Below are positions 35,932-44,807 of a stretch of 64,000 bases of DNA, in pieces (the first letter of the stretch is position 1; every line of letters starts with the position of its first letter). The DNA lies in assembly GCF_001518015.1 (NCBI RefSeq), contig NZ_LPUY01000138.1:161784-225783 (forward strand), read 5' to 3'. This DNA comes from Tritonibacter horizontis (GTDB lineage: Bacteria; Pseudomonadota; Alphaproteobacteria; Rhodobacterales; Rhodobacteraceae). Below the pieces are notes generated by a model. That model did no database searches. It was given only the letters and a program-made list of their open reading frames with translations, and was not told where the DNA came from. The translations under genes were made by a program, and so were the position numbers.

Positions 35932-37395
35932 CTAGTTTGCCGCGGGACGCCGGGTGGGGATCCGCGCCGGCCGCAGGGGGATATCCGACAGGCGCAGGAC
36001 GACGGCACCCTCCGCATGGGCGACGGACCAGTCCAGCCCGGTGGCGGGGTGACGCAGCGACGGCGGCAGCGCTTCGCAGGCCTGTGGCTCTTCCTCGCAC
36101 AGAACCACATCGCGACCGGTCAGATAGACCAGACGGAGCCGGAGCGCACGGGCATGCTGGATCGCGGCCCCGCGCACCGCAGGGATCGACAGATAGGTCC
36201 CGGTCACAAACAGGGTCTGCGGACCGGTGCCGATCTCTGTCGCGAAGCGGCGCGTTTCATGCTGCCAGCTGACCATATTGCGGTATTGCAGGACCGAAAA
36301 CATCGCAAACAGCATCGCCAGCCCGGCCAGCGTCACCCGCGCCGCGCGCAGCGACAGGCTCTGCGACAGATGCCCCAGCAGCACCGCATAAAAGACAAAG
36401 GCAAACCCCAGAACCCGTGGCGGCATCACCACGCCGCTCTTGATCGCCTGCACCGCGATCAGTGCAAGCCCCATCGCGATGCCGAGCAGCGGATAGGCGG
36501 CCTTCCACACATCGCGACGCCCCACCTGAAACAGCGCGAGCAGGCCAAGCCCCAGCAGGACATAGGTCAAGGGCATGGTATCGTAAGAGATGACCCGCGC
36601 GGTCAGCGCCAACACCTCGACCAGCCGATCAACATTCGCCAGGGCCGAGGCGATGTCATGCGCCGGAGTTGGCGTTCGCCAGTCAGCCATCGGAATGCCA
36701 AAAACGCCGTGATAGGCAAAATTCAGCGTGTAGATCAGCAGCATGCCCAGCGCAAAGCTGCCGACGAAAATCGCCAAGACCTGTGCCAGATGCCCCGCAC
36801 TCCGCGGCGCATCCCGACGGGTCAGGCAGATCGCCAGCAACAGGAGCGGGTTCATCGTGTAGCCCATCAGCGCAATCGGCACGAAGGCCACCAGCAACCA
36901 GCGCCCCCACCGCTCCGGCAGCAGAACGCACAGCACGCCATAGGCGGCGCAGACCATCGCGCCCGGCAGCAATGTATTGAACCAGAACGAAATCAGCAGC
37001 ATCGGCGCCGACAGCCCCGCCAGCAGCGCCACCGAAAGCTTGCGCCAGAGCTCCGTATCGCGCCCGAAAGCCAGATGCACCAGCGCCCCGAGGTAGACGG
37101 CCCAACTGCCCTGATACAGCGCAAAGCTCAGCGGGGCGGGCCAGGGATCGGTCCAGAGCAACCAAAGATAATTGAGCCAGCGCCCCTCGCTGCGGGTCTT
37201 GGGGTAATATCCGCGTGCATCGTTGAACAGCGCCTGAAAATCGTCGTGCCGCAGCAACGGGTCCGGCACCTGTGGCGCGGCGGCCAGCATCAGCCCCGCG
37301 AAGGTCAGCGCGATCAGCAAAAAGAGGCCGCGCAGATTCCGGTCGCCAGTAACGCCCATCCGGTCCGCAAACAGGGCGCGGATTGCAACTGGCAT
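35932..37395 (-). CDS. Multi-spanning membrane protein of a Gtr-type glycosylation operon
   Basis: A 487-aa integral membrane protein with about ten to eleven hydrophobic segments starting at FLLIALTFAGLMLAAA near residue 22. A large loop after TM1 (LLRHDDFQALFNDARGYYPKTRSEGRWLNYLWLLW) contains acidic residues, like GtrC-type or GT-C enzymes that add a lipid-linked sugar on the outer side of the membrane. It follows GtrA and GtrB homologues, which supports that role. ATG 37395 with AGAGGG upstream is used; the frame from 37428 would overlap gtrA by 20 bp. Specific sugar and target (O antigen or other glycan) are not known. Confidence 0.75.
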   Translation of the reverse strand: MPVAIRALFADRMGVTGDRNLRGLFLLIALTFAGLMLAAAPQVPDPLLRHDDFQALFNDARGYYPKTRSEGRWLNYLWLLWTDPWPAPLSFALYQGSWAVYLGALVHLAFGRDTELWRKLSVALLAGLSAPMLLISFWFNTLLPGAMVCAAYGVLCVLLPERWGRWLLVAFVPIALMGYTMNPLLLLAICLTRRDAPRSAGHLAQVLAIFVGSFALGMLLIYTLNFAYHGVFGIPMADWRTPTPAHDIASALANVDRLVEVLALTARVISYDTMPLTYVLLGLGLLALFQVGRRDVWKAAYPLLGIAMGLALIAVQAIKSGVVMPPRVLGFAFVFYAVLLGHLSQSLSLRAARVTLAGLAMLFAMFSVLQYRNMVSWQHETRRFATEIGTGPQTLFVTGTYLSIPAVRGAAIQHARALRLRLVYLTGRDVVLCEEEPQACEALPPSLRHPATGLDWSVAHAEGAVVLRLSDIPLRPARIPTRRPAAN

Positions 37396-37408
37396 CCCTG
37401 CGCCCTCT

Positions 37409-37828
37409 CTACTCATCAGGCGCGGCATAGACCCAGATCCGAAAGATCACATAGTTCTGCACCGGCAGCCAGATCATCACCAGGGCCCCGGACAGCAGCG
37501 GCGTCCAGCCAAAGTGCGGGCCGACAACGGCCGTGATCAGTGTCGAGGTGACAAAACCCAGCGCCACCGTGCATCCGAACCGAAAGATCTGCTCTGGCAC
37601 CGCCAACGGGCGGCGAAAGGTCCAGGCCGTCTGCGCCACATATTGCACCAGCACCGCACAGATGAGGCTGACGAGATTGGCGACCCCCATCGGCAGGCCC
37701 AGCTGCACCGTGCCCAGGAACAGCGCCAGGTAAAGCCCGGCAACCCCCGTGCCGACGATGCAGAATCGCAGGATCTGACCCAGATCGTGGCGTGTCGCGG
37801 CGGGAAAATTCGCGGACATGGCGCTCAT
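37409..37828 (-). CDS. GtrA family membrane protein
   Basis: A 139-aa protein with four predicted transmembrane segments: FCIVGTGVAGLYLALFL near residue 22, NLVSLICAVLVQYVAQ near 50, GCTVALGFVTSTLITAVVG near 84, and LLSGALVMIWLPVQNYVIF near 110. GtrA proteins are thought to flip undecaprenyl-phosphate-linked sugars across the inner membrane. The start overlaps the GT2 stop (TGATG) and the gene is followed after 13 bp by the large membrane protein, forming a gtrB-gtrA-gtrC-like operon. Confidence 0.88.
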   Translation of the reverse strand: MSAMSANFPAATRHDLGQILRFCIVGTGVAGLYLALFLGTVQLGLPMGVANLVSLICAVLVQYVAQTAWTFRRPLAVPEQIFRFGCTVALGFVTSTLITAVVGPHFGWTPLLSGALVMIWLPVQNYVIFRIWVYAAPDE

Positions 37829-38805
37829 CAGGCCTGCTGCCGGCTGTGCGTGTCCGCCTCGATGTCATCAAAGCTCTCGCTTTGATAGCCGTCGGTTTGC
37901 TGGTCGACAAAGAACAGCGGCCGCTGTTTCATTTCCATATAAAGTCGGCCGATATATTCGCCCATGATGCCAAGGGTCAGCAGCTGGATGCCGGAAAAGA
38001 ACGACATCGCCAGCAGCATCGACGCCCAGCCCGGCGCGGTTTGGTACATCACCAGAGAATGGAACACATAGACCGCGACCAGCCCGGAAATGCCGAGCGT
38101 GCAGAACGACAACCGGGTGGCAAAGCGCAGGGGCTTGATCGAAAACCCGGTGAGCGCATCAGTCGCCAGTTTCAGCATCGCCTTCAGCGGGTATTTCGTT
38201 TCGCCCGCCGCGCGGGCCTCTCGCTGATACTCCACCCCGATCTGACGAAAGCCCACCCAGGCAAACATGCCGCGCACGAACCGCGACCGTTCCGGCATCT
38301 GCAACACGCTGTCCAGCGCACGGCGACTGACAAGGCGAAAATCGCCGGTGTCCTTGGGAATTTTCACATCCGACAGCGCGTTGAGAAAGCGATAGAACGC
38401 CCAGGCGGAGGCCTTTTTGAACAGGGTCTCCCCCTGCCGTTCGGCGCGTTTGCCATAGACCACATCATAGCCCGCATCCATCAGCCCCATCATCTCCGGC
38501 AGGATCTCCGGCGGGTCCTGCAGATCTGCATCAAGCATGAAAATGCGTTGCCCCTCGGCGGCGGCCAGACCCGCTGTCAGGGCAATCTGGTGGCCCCGGT
38601 TTGCCGACAGTTTCAAGCCGCGCACCTGAGGGTGGCGGGCATGGGCAGCTTCCAGAGCCGCCCAGGTGCCATCGGTGGAGCCATCGTCGATCAGGATGAC
38701 TTCGGTCTGGCCCGCCCAGGGCGCAACCGCCGCCAACAGGCGCTCCACCAGCAGCGGGATCGACTCTTCCTCATTGTAACACGGTACCACGACCGACAGT
38801 AGCAT
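37828..38805 (-). CDS. GT2 undecaprenyl-phosphate sugar transferase (GtrB/DPM1-like)
   Basis: A 325-aa inverting glycosyltransferase with VVVPCYNEEESIPLLVERL at the N-terminus, LIDDGSTDGTW near residue 40 and the catalytic DADLQDPPE near 93; two transmembrane segments near residues 230-255 and 265-290 anchor it to the inner membrane. Enzymes of this type load glucose or a similar sugar on undecaprenyl phosphate from UDP-sugar; galU in the same window could supply UDP-glucose. A GTG at 38835 is in frame, but ATG 38805 with GTGAGGG upstream is preferred. First gene of the operon. Confidence 0.9.
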   Translation of the reverse strand: MLLSVVVPCYNEEESIPLLVERLLAAVAPWAGQTEVILIDDGSTDGTWAALEAAHARHPQVRGLKLSANRGHQIALTAGLAAAEGQRIFMLDADLQDPPEILPEMMGLMDAGYDVVYGKRAERQGETLFKKASAWAFYRFLNALSDVKIPKDTGDFRLVSRRALDSVLQMPERSRFVRGMFAWVGFRQIGVEYQREARAAGETKYPLKAMLKLATDALTGFSIKPLRFATRLSFCTLGISGLVAVYVFHSLVMYQTAPGWASMLLAMSFFSGIQLLTLGIMGEYIGRLYMEMKQRPLFFVDQQTDGYQSESFDDIEADTHSRQQA

Positions 38806-39047
38806 GGGGGCTGCCCTCACTTTATCCAGCTGCACTCTTGCGCGCTAATGTGCAGGTGCGCCCCGGCGGGTTTCAAACCCCGACAGGCGCGTGACAGCAC
38901 TTTCACACCATTTGGTTAACGGGTTGTGAGCTTTTGGACACGCATCGTGGCAGCCCTGTGGCGGCGATAAGACCCGCGCCACATTGCTGCCATGGGATTG
39001 CTGATTTTGTCTTTAAAATTGCGCAGTTAGAATGCCCGCCGCCGATG

Positions 39048-41039
39048 TCAGAGCACACCTCGCGGCACCGATTCGCGCCACTCCTGAGTCAGGACGACCG
39101 CGCCGTTTTCCCGTGCCACGACCTTGCGCCAGAGGTGGAAATCCGTCCGGTCACAGGTCATCCGATTTTCGGTCAGCACCTCGACCTGCCAGTCCCCCCG
39201 CGCGAATTCAAAGGTCCAGTCGCTCTCGAAACAGGCCGTGGACGGGTCGTCCGGGTGGATCGAGTAGCGCATCATCACGCTGCTGCCGACCACCAACCCG
39301 TGGTCCGGGTTCTCTGCCTTGCCATAGTCGTCAAACGTTTCCAGAACATGGCGGCCGTCCGCTGTTACCTGCCGGTTGGACCTGCCAGATGCCGGCCGGA
39401 TGTCCGTGGCGGCGAGCACCGGATAGTCTCGGGCCGGCGGCGGTGCCACCGGGTCGATTTCGTCCTGCACCCGGCGTTCCGGCAAAATCAGGGCACAGCC
39501 TTCCAGCTCCAGGGTGATCTGCGCCACTTCGGGGGCGGGCCAGACGATGGGCCAATAAGAGGTGGACAGGGCCAGCCGCAGCCGATGCCCGGCGGCCAGG
39601 CGATGTGCACATTCGTTCAGCTCAAAATCCACCTCATAGACCTCGCCCGGCACCAGCCGGGTCGCGTGCTCGTGGCTGTCGTCGTGACAGAGATTGCGGG
39701 CGCGGTAGCTGATCCGCTGCGACACCCCATCCGGGGCCACATCGCAGAGCCGCGCCATCACCTGCGCCACCGGTTTGTCCACCTGGAACCGCAGCCGCAC
39801 CCGGGGTCGGCCAAGCAGTTCCAGCGGCGCCGCCAGCGCGTCAGTGTCAAAACAGAGCGACAGGGCATCATCGCCCTGCTGATCTTCGGGCAGTTCGTTG
39901 TCGATCCGCATCCCGGCGCAAAAATATCCCCCCGCCTGCCCCAGCGTCGCAGGGTTCGAGACCGTGACCCGGCCGGTCTCGGGCGCTTGTGCAAATCCGC
40001 CCACGGCCAGCGGCCAGGTCACCTCCTGCACATGCGGCGAGGGCCACTGCGCCTCCGCCACCCAGCGCCCCTTGCGCGGCGTGTTCTTGGCGGTCGGGTT
40101 GAAATGGTCCTGAACAAAGGCACGGTAATCGGGCAATTCTGCCGCGCCCGTCTCTTCGCCCTTCAGATATTGATCGAACCAGCGCAGCACCTCGCCATGA
40201 AAGTCCGACGCTTGCAGTTTGGAGATATGCCCATAGCGGTGTTCCCAGGGCCCCATCAGTGCCTTGCCCGGAGCCGAAGACAGGTTTGACGCGATCGCGG
40301 GCGGCGCGTTCACATAGGCATCTGCCCAACCGGTGATGGCCAGCACAGGGGCGGTAATCGCCGACCAGTCCTCGCAGATGGAGCCATGTTTCCAGAAGTC
40401 ATCCCGCGTCTGATGCTTCAGCCACTCTGCCCCCATGAAGGGCAGTTCTCGGATCCGGCCCAACCATTCCTCGCGCCAATCCGGGCGCAGGTCCGGGTCC
40501 AGCGGCCGTGTCATATAGGCGAACATCTGGCTCGACCAGTTCTTGTTGTCGCTCAGCAGACAGCCGCCCATATAGTGGATGTCATCCGCATAGCGGTCCA
40601 CGGTCGAGGCCACAGACACCACCGCCCGGAGCGGCGCTGGCCGCCGAAACGCCAGTTGCAAGCCATTGAAGCCGCCCCAGGAAATCCCGATCATTCCGAC
40701 CTTGCCGGTGGACCAGCCCTGCGCCGCGATCCAGTCCAGCACCGCTTCGCCGTCGGCGAGTTCCTGTTCGGAATATTCGTCGTCGAACCGGCCGTCACTA
40801 TCGCCCGATCCTGCGATATCCACCCGGATGCAGGCATAGCCATGGGCGGCAAAGACCGGATGCGTTGTGGCATCGCGCGGCGCGGTGCCGTCGCGTTTGC
40901 GATAGGGCAGATACTCCAGAATCGCCGGAAACGGGCCCTCCCCCTCCGGGCACCACATCCGGGCGGCGAGGCGGCGACCATCTGGCAGCGGGATCCACAA
41001 ATGGTCAGTCACGGTGATCGGGGTCAGCTCTGTTGGCAC
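39048..41039 (-). CDS. CocE/NonD family alpha/beta hydrolase
   Basis: A 663-aa hydrolase of the X-Pro dipeptidyl-peptidase-like S15/CocE family. The catalytic nucleophile is Ser120 in GISWGG; RVDIAGSGDSDG near residue 72 is the oxyanion-side motif, ITGWADAYVN near 243 should carry the acid Asp, and GPWEHRYGH near 268 the His. Residues from about 330 to the end form the beta-sandwich domain usual in CocE/NonD. No signal peptide, so cytoplasmic. Substrates in this family range from cocaine-like esters to glutaryl-7-ACA and peptides; none can be assigned here. It is divergent from an HTH regulator gene, which may control it. Confidence 0.88.
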   Translation of the reverse strand: MPTELTPITVTDHLWIPLPDGRRLAARMWCPEGEGPFPAILEYLPYRKRDGTAPRDATTHPVFAAHGYACIRVDIAGSGDSDGRFDDEYSEQELADGEAVLDWIAAQGWSTGKVGMIGISWGGFNGLQLAFRRPAPLRAVVSVASTVDRYADDIHYMGGCLLSDNKNWSSQMFAYMTRPLDPDLRPDWREEWLGRIRELPFMGAEWLKHQTRDDFWKHGSICEDWSAITAPVLAITGWADAYVNAPPAIASNLSSAPGKALMGPWEHRYGHISKLQASDFHGEVLRWFDQYLKGEETGAAELPDYRAFVQDHFNPTAKNTPRKGRWVAEAQWPSPHVQEVTWPLAVGGFAQAPETGRVTVSNPATLGQAGGYFCAGMRIDNELPEDQQGDDALSLCFDTDALAAPLELLGRPRVRLRFQVDKPVAQVMARLCDVAPDGVSQRISYRARNLCHDDSHEHATRLVPGEVYEVDFELNECAHRLAAGHRLRLALSTSYWPIVWPAPEVAQITLELEGCALILPERRVQDEIDPVAPPPARDYPVLAATDIRPASGRSNRQVTADGRHVLETFDDYGKAENPDHGLVVGSSVMMRYSIHPDDPSTACFESDWTFEFARGDWQVEVLTENRMTCDRTDFHLWRKVVARENGAVVLTQEWRESVPRGVL

Positions 41040-41186
41040 GGCTCTTCAATCCTTCGATCTGGCGGGCGCGGTGGGCGCCCTGTCAAACCCAGCCTGCGGC
41101 AGCATCGCCGTAAAGAAAACTCCGCACTTGTACGCGACTGTTAGCGAGGCTACGCATAATCGTGTCAGATCGCGAAAGGCAGCGCC

Positions 41187-41987
41187 ATGCACACCGATTT
41201 TTCCAGCAACTTGCGCTTCCTCTGCGCCGAGGCCCCCTCGATTGCGCAGATCTGCCGAGACATCGGCCTGAACCGCCAGCAATTCAATCGCTACCTCTCC
41301 GGCAAGGGGCTGCCCTCCGCTCATAACCTGCGCCGCATCGCCCGCCATTTCGCGGTGCCAGAGGCAGAGCTGTTTAGCGACCCCGCAGCCTTTGCCGCCC
41401 GGCACCGCCCGCGACCAACGCCCCCGCTGCCCGCTCCGCTCTTGCACCTTGGTCAGGGGTTCGCCGATCAGGCCCGATTGCTGCGCCGTTTTCTGGGCAG
41501 CTACCACGCCTACTACCGCACCCCCACCTGGCCGGGACAGGTGTTGCGGTCGCTTGTCCGGCTCAAGGAAATCGACGGCTACGTGGTCAGCCATACCTTT
41601 GAACGCGCCCGCGCCAGGGATGGCAGCATTCGCCAGCGCAGCGCCTACCGGGGGCTGGTGGCGGCCCGCGGCGGGCGGCTCTGCCTCTGCGAAAGGCCCC
41701 GCAACGAGGTGGGCGCGATATCAGAAACCATTCTGATGCCAGAGCACCCGCATCAGATCTCTTATCTGCAAGGGCTGACACTGGGCGTGTCTGCCGGCGC
41801 CAGCCGACGGCCCTTTTCCAGCCGCACGGTCTGGCTGCGACTGGAGGAAAAACTGACAGCCCGCGCCGCCCTTGCCGCGACCGGCGCATTTGCGCAGGAC
41901 AGTGCGCGGTTGGATCCCAAGGTGCGGCGACTGCTGGGCGAGGACGCGCCGCTCAGCCTCGCGCCGGAAGCATTTCCGCCCAGCTAG
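41187..41987 (+). CDS. XRE-type helix-turn-helix transcriptional regulator
   Basis: A 266-aa protein with an N-terminal lambda-repressor-like HTH (SIAQICRDIGLNRQQFNRYLSGKGLPSAHNLRRIARHFAVPEAELF, residues 18-63) and a longer C-terminal domain of unknown fold (LLHLGQGFADQARLLRRFLGSYHAYYRTPTW..). The C-terminal region has no sugar-binding or kinase motif that I can name; it has a pattern shared by other proteobacterial XRE proteins of similar size. It is divergent from the CocE/NonD hydrolase gene across 147 bp, so local control of that gene is plausible. Confidence 0.8.
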   Translation: MHTDFSSNLRFLCAEAPSIAQICRDIGLNRQQFNRYLSGKGLPSAHNLRRIARHFAVPEAELFSDPAAFAARHRPRPTPPLPAPLLHLGQGFADQARLLRRFLGSYHAYYRTPTWPGQVLRSLVRLKEIDGYVVSHTFERARARDGSIRQRSAYRGLVAARGGRLCLCERPRNEVGAISETILMPEHPHQISYLQGLTLGVSAGASRRPFSSRTVWLRLEEKLTARAALAATGAFAQDSARLDPKVRRLLGEDAPLSLAPEAFPPS

Positions 41988-42004
41988 GTCCCAGGCCTCA
42001 GCCC

Positions 42005-43117
42005 TCAGCTCTCCTTGCGGGGCAACACGGGCGCGCTGCGGTCCAACGCCAGCTCGGCGTCGGAAAACACCCATGGTCCGCGCACCCCGGGCACACCTTC
42101 TGGCGCAATCCGAAGCCCACGATGCTGGATCTGCGCATCGTCAAAGGCCTGCCCGATGGTGTTGATCGGCCCCGCCGGCACCGTCGCCGCCTCCAAGGCC
42201 GCCAGGAGCGCGTCCCGGGGCCATTGTGCCAGTGCCGCAGCCAGCACCGGCGTCAGCGCCTCCCGATTGGCCACCCGCAGCTGATTGGTCTGAAACCGCG
42301 GATCGCTTTTCAGCCCGCCAAGGTTCAGCACATCGCAAAGACGGCTGAACTGGCCATCGTTGCCCACCGCCAGGATCACATGGCCATCGCGCACCGCCAT
42401 CACCTGATAGGGGGCGATATTGGGGTGTTCGTTGCCCATCCGGGTCGGGCTTTGCCCGGTGGTCAGATAGTTCATGTTCTGGTTCGCCAGCATCGCGGTG
42501 GCGCAGTCCAGCAACGACATGTCGATATGCTGCCCACGGCCAGTGCGGTGGCGCTGTTCCACCGCGGCCAGAATGCCGATGGTGCCATAAAGGCCGGTGA
42601 CCACATCGGTGATCGCCACGCCGACCTTCTGCGGCTCGCCATCGGCGGCACCGGTGATGGACATCAACCCCGACATGCCCTGCAGCAGAAAGTCATAGCC
42701 CGCCCGGCTGGCATAGGGGCCGTCCTGGCCAAAACCGGTGACCGAGCAGTAGACCAGGCGCGGGTTCAGCTCTGCCAGGCTGGCATAGTCCAGCCCGTAT
42801 TTCGCCAATCCGCCGACCTTGAAATTCTCGATCAGGATATCGGCCTCGCGTACCAGCGCACGCACCTCGGCCTGGCCTTCGGGGCTGCGGAAATCTGCCG
42901 TCACACAGGTCTTGCCCCGGTTGGCGGCATAGTAATAGGCCGCCGTACGGTCGCCGTCGCGCTCGATAAATGGCGGCCCCCAGCGGCGGGTGTCATCGCC
43001 TTCGGGGCTTTCCACCTTGACCACTTCTGCGCCCAGATCCGCCAGCGCCTGGCCAATCCAGGGGCCGGCAAGAATGCGGGCGAGTTCCACCACTTTGAGG
43101 CCTTTCAGCGGGGTCAT
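42005..43117 (-). CDS. CaiB/BaiF family (class III) CoA transferase
   Basis: A 370-aa family III CoA transferase that moves CoA between carboxylic acids through an aspartyl-CoA anhydride. Family blocks are LKVVELARILAGPWIGQALADLGAEVVKVE at the start, ENFKVGGLAKYGLDY near residue 95, YCSVTGFGQDGPYASRAGYDFLLQGMSG near 122-150 (the catalytic Asp lies in AGYDF), and GMGNEHPNIAPYQ-like text near 230. ATG 43117 has AGGATG upstream. It is a single gene with no acyl-CoA neighbours, so the acid substrate is unknown. The stop is 18 bp from the convergent HTH gene. Confidence 0.9.
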   Translation of the reverse strand: MTPLKGLKVVELARILAGPWIGQALADLGAEVVKVESPEGDDTRRWGPPFIERDGDRTAAYYYAANRGKTCVTADFRSPEGQAEVRALVREADILIENFKVGGLAKYGLDYASLAELNPRLVYCSVTGFGQDGPYASRAGYDFLLQGMSGLMSITGAADGEPQKVGVAITDVVTGLYGTIGILAAVEQRHRTGRGQHIDMSLLDCATAMLANQNMNYLTTGQSPTRMGNEHPNIAPYQVMAVRDGHVILAVGNDGQFSRLCDVLNLGGLKSDPRFQTNQLRVANREALTPVLAAALAQWPRDALLAALEAATVPAGPINTIGQAFDDAQIQHRGLRIAPEGVPGVRGPWVFSDAELALDRSAPVLPRKES

Positions 43118-43357
43118 GAGCGGGCATCCTTTATGCGAGGGTCACAGGTCCCGCCTCTCTAACCGAGGCCCGCCCCGAAGGCCAAGCCTTCCGCCACGCG
43201 ACATCGGCCCTTCGCTCCCCTTGCTGGCCTGCATCAGCGGCCAAACAGGCGCCCAGCGCACCGCAGGTGCGCTGCCGGGCCCAACGGGTGTGGCGGCATT
43301 TTCAATGCAGACACCACCGGGCGGGAGCCCCCCGGCCCCGCTGCCCCGAGGGGCGGA

Positions 43358-44053
43358 TCAGACCGACACGCCCTCCAGAAGCGCCTCCCGCGCGACGTCG
43401 CCTTTTTGCCCCGCCAGCACCACCTCGCCCCGGCGCAGAACCACGAAACGGTCGGCCAGCGCATAGGCAAAGTCGAAATACTGCTCCACCAGGATGATCG
43501 CCATCTCGCCCTGATCGCGCAGCAGTTTGATCACCTCGCCGATCTGGGTGATGATATTGGGCTGGATACCCTCGGTCGGCTCGTCCAGCACCAGAAGCTT
43601 GGGCCGCGAAATCAACGCCCGCGCGATTGCCAATTGCTGCTGCTGCCCGCCGGACAGATCGCCGCCCCGTCGGGCGATCATCTCTTTCAGCACCGGAAAC
43701 AGCTCGAAAATATGGTCCGGGATGAAATGCTCGCTGGCAGGCAGGCAAGCGAAGCCGGTTTCGAGGTTTTCCTTGACCGTCAGCAACGGAAAGATGTCGC
43801 GCCCCTGGGGCACATAGGCAATGCCCTTCTGCGCCAGCGCATGCGCGGGCAGCACGCCCAGCGTCTCGCCATTCAGCTGCACGCTGCCGCCAGAGCGCGC
43901 ATGGGTGCCGGTGATCGCCTTCATCAATGACGTCTTGCCGACCCCGTTGCACCCCATGACACAGGTGACTTCGCCCACCACGGCCTGCAGGGAGATCCCT
44001 TTCAGGATCTGGCTATGGCCGTAATGCAAAGTGATATCGTTCAGATCCAGCAT
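43358..44053 (-). CDS. urtE: Urea ABC transporter ATP-binding protein UrtE
   Basis: A 231-aa LivF-type ATPase, the second nucleotide-binding subunit of the urea importer. Walker A GCNGVGKTS is near residue 34, the signature LSGGQQQQLAIARAL near 134 and Walker B LLVLDEPTEGIQPNI near 152; the GIQPNI text is characteristic of UrtE compared with LivF. It starts 4 bp after the urtD stop. Last gene of the urt operon. Confidence 0.95.
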   Translation of the reverse strand: MLDLNDITLHYGHSQILKGISLQAVVGEVTCVMGCNGVGKTSLMKAITGTHARSGGSVQLNGETLGVLPAHALAQKGIAYVPQGRDIFPLLTVKENLETGFACLPASEHFIPDHIFELFPVLKEMIARRGGDLSGGQQQQLAIARALISRPKLLVLDEPTEGIQPNIITQIGEVIKLLRDQGEMAIILVEQYFDFAYALADRFVVLRRGEVVLAGQKGDVAREALLEGVSV

Positions 44054-44057
44054 AATT

Positions 44058-44807
44058 CTAGCGCCCCAGGTAAACGTCGATGACGTCCGGATTGGCCGTC
44101 ACGTGATCCAGCCCGCCCTCGGCCAGAACGGAGCCTTCGTGCAGCACCGTGACCTTGCAGTTCAGGCGGCGGACAAATTCCATGTCATGTTCCACAACGA
44201 CGACAGCGCGGGTCTTGGCCGCTTCGACCAGCAGATCCGTGGTATGTTCGCGCTCCTCCGGTGTCATGCCGGCGGCGGGTTCATCCACCAGTAGCAGACG
44301 CGGCTCCTGCGCCAGCAACATGCCGATTTCCAGCCATTGTTTCTGTCCATGGCTGAGTTCGCCCGCGATCCGGTCAAGCTGGTCGCGCAAGCCGACCTGA
44401 TCGGCCAGCTCCTGCACCCGCGCCATATCCGGCGCTTCGGGTCGAAAGGTCAGCACCGACCACCAGACGCGCGGCGCCTTCAGCGCCATCATCAGGTTTT
44501 CATGAACGCTTTGCTCTTCAAACACGGTCGGCTTCTGAAACTTCCGCCCGACCCCGGCCTGGGCGATCTTTGCCTCGCTCATCGCCAGCAGCGAGACGGA
44601 TTTTTCGCCAAACAGCACCCGTCCTTCGTCGGGCCGGGTCTTGCCGGTGACAATATCCATAAAGGTCGTCTTGCCCGCGCCATTCGGCCCGATCACCGCG
44701 CGCAGTTCTGCCGGACCGATCTGGAAACTCAGGTTGTTGATCGCCTTGAACCCGTCGAAGGAGACGGACACGCCAGAAACCTCAAGAAGTGTGTTCATCT
44801 GGCTCAT
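44058..44807 (-). CDS. urtD: Urea ABC transporter ATP-binding protein UrtD
   Basis: A 249-aa LivG-type ATPase of the urea importer. Walker A GPNGAGKTTFMDIVTGKTRPDEG begins near residue 38, the signature LSHGQKQWLEIGMLL is near 150 (LSHGQ in place of LSGGQ is the UrtD hallmark) and Walker B LLLVDEPAAGMTPEE near 170. The start overlaps the urtC stop by 4 bp and has GGGAG upstream. Confidence 0.95.
   Translation of the reverse strand: MSQMNTLLEVSGVSVSFDGFKAINNLSFQIGPAELRAVIGPNGAGKTTFMDIVTGKTRPDEGRVLFGEKSVSLLAMSEAKIAQAGVGRKFQKPTVFEEQSVHENLMMALKAPRVWWSVLTFRPEAPDMARVQELADQVGLRDQLDRIAGELSHGQKQWLEIGMLLAQEPRLLLVDEPAAGMTPEEREHTTDLLVEAAKTRAVVVVEHDMEFVRRLNCKVTVLHEGSVLAEGGLDHVTANPDVIDVYLGR

Noticed and set aside
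41150..41170. GTTAGCG in the divergent hydrolase-regulator promoter, sharing seven bases with the gap/pgi operators
   Set aside because: The other half of the palindrome is missing, so it does not look like the same operator.
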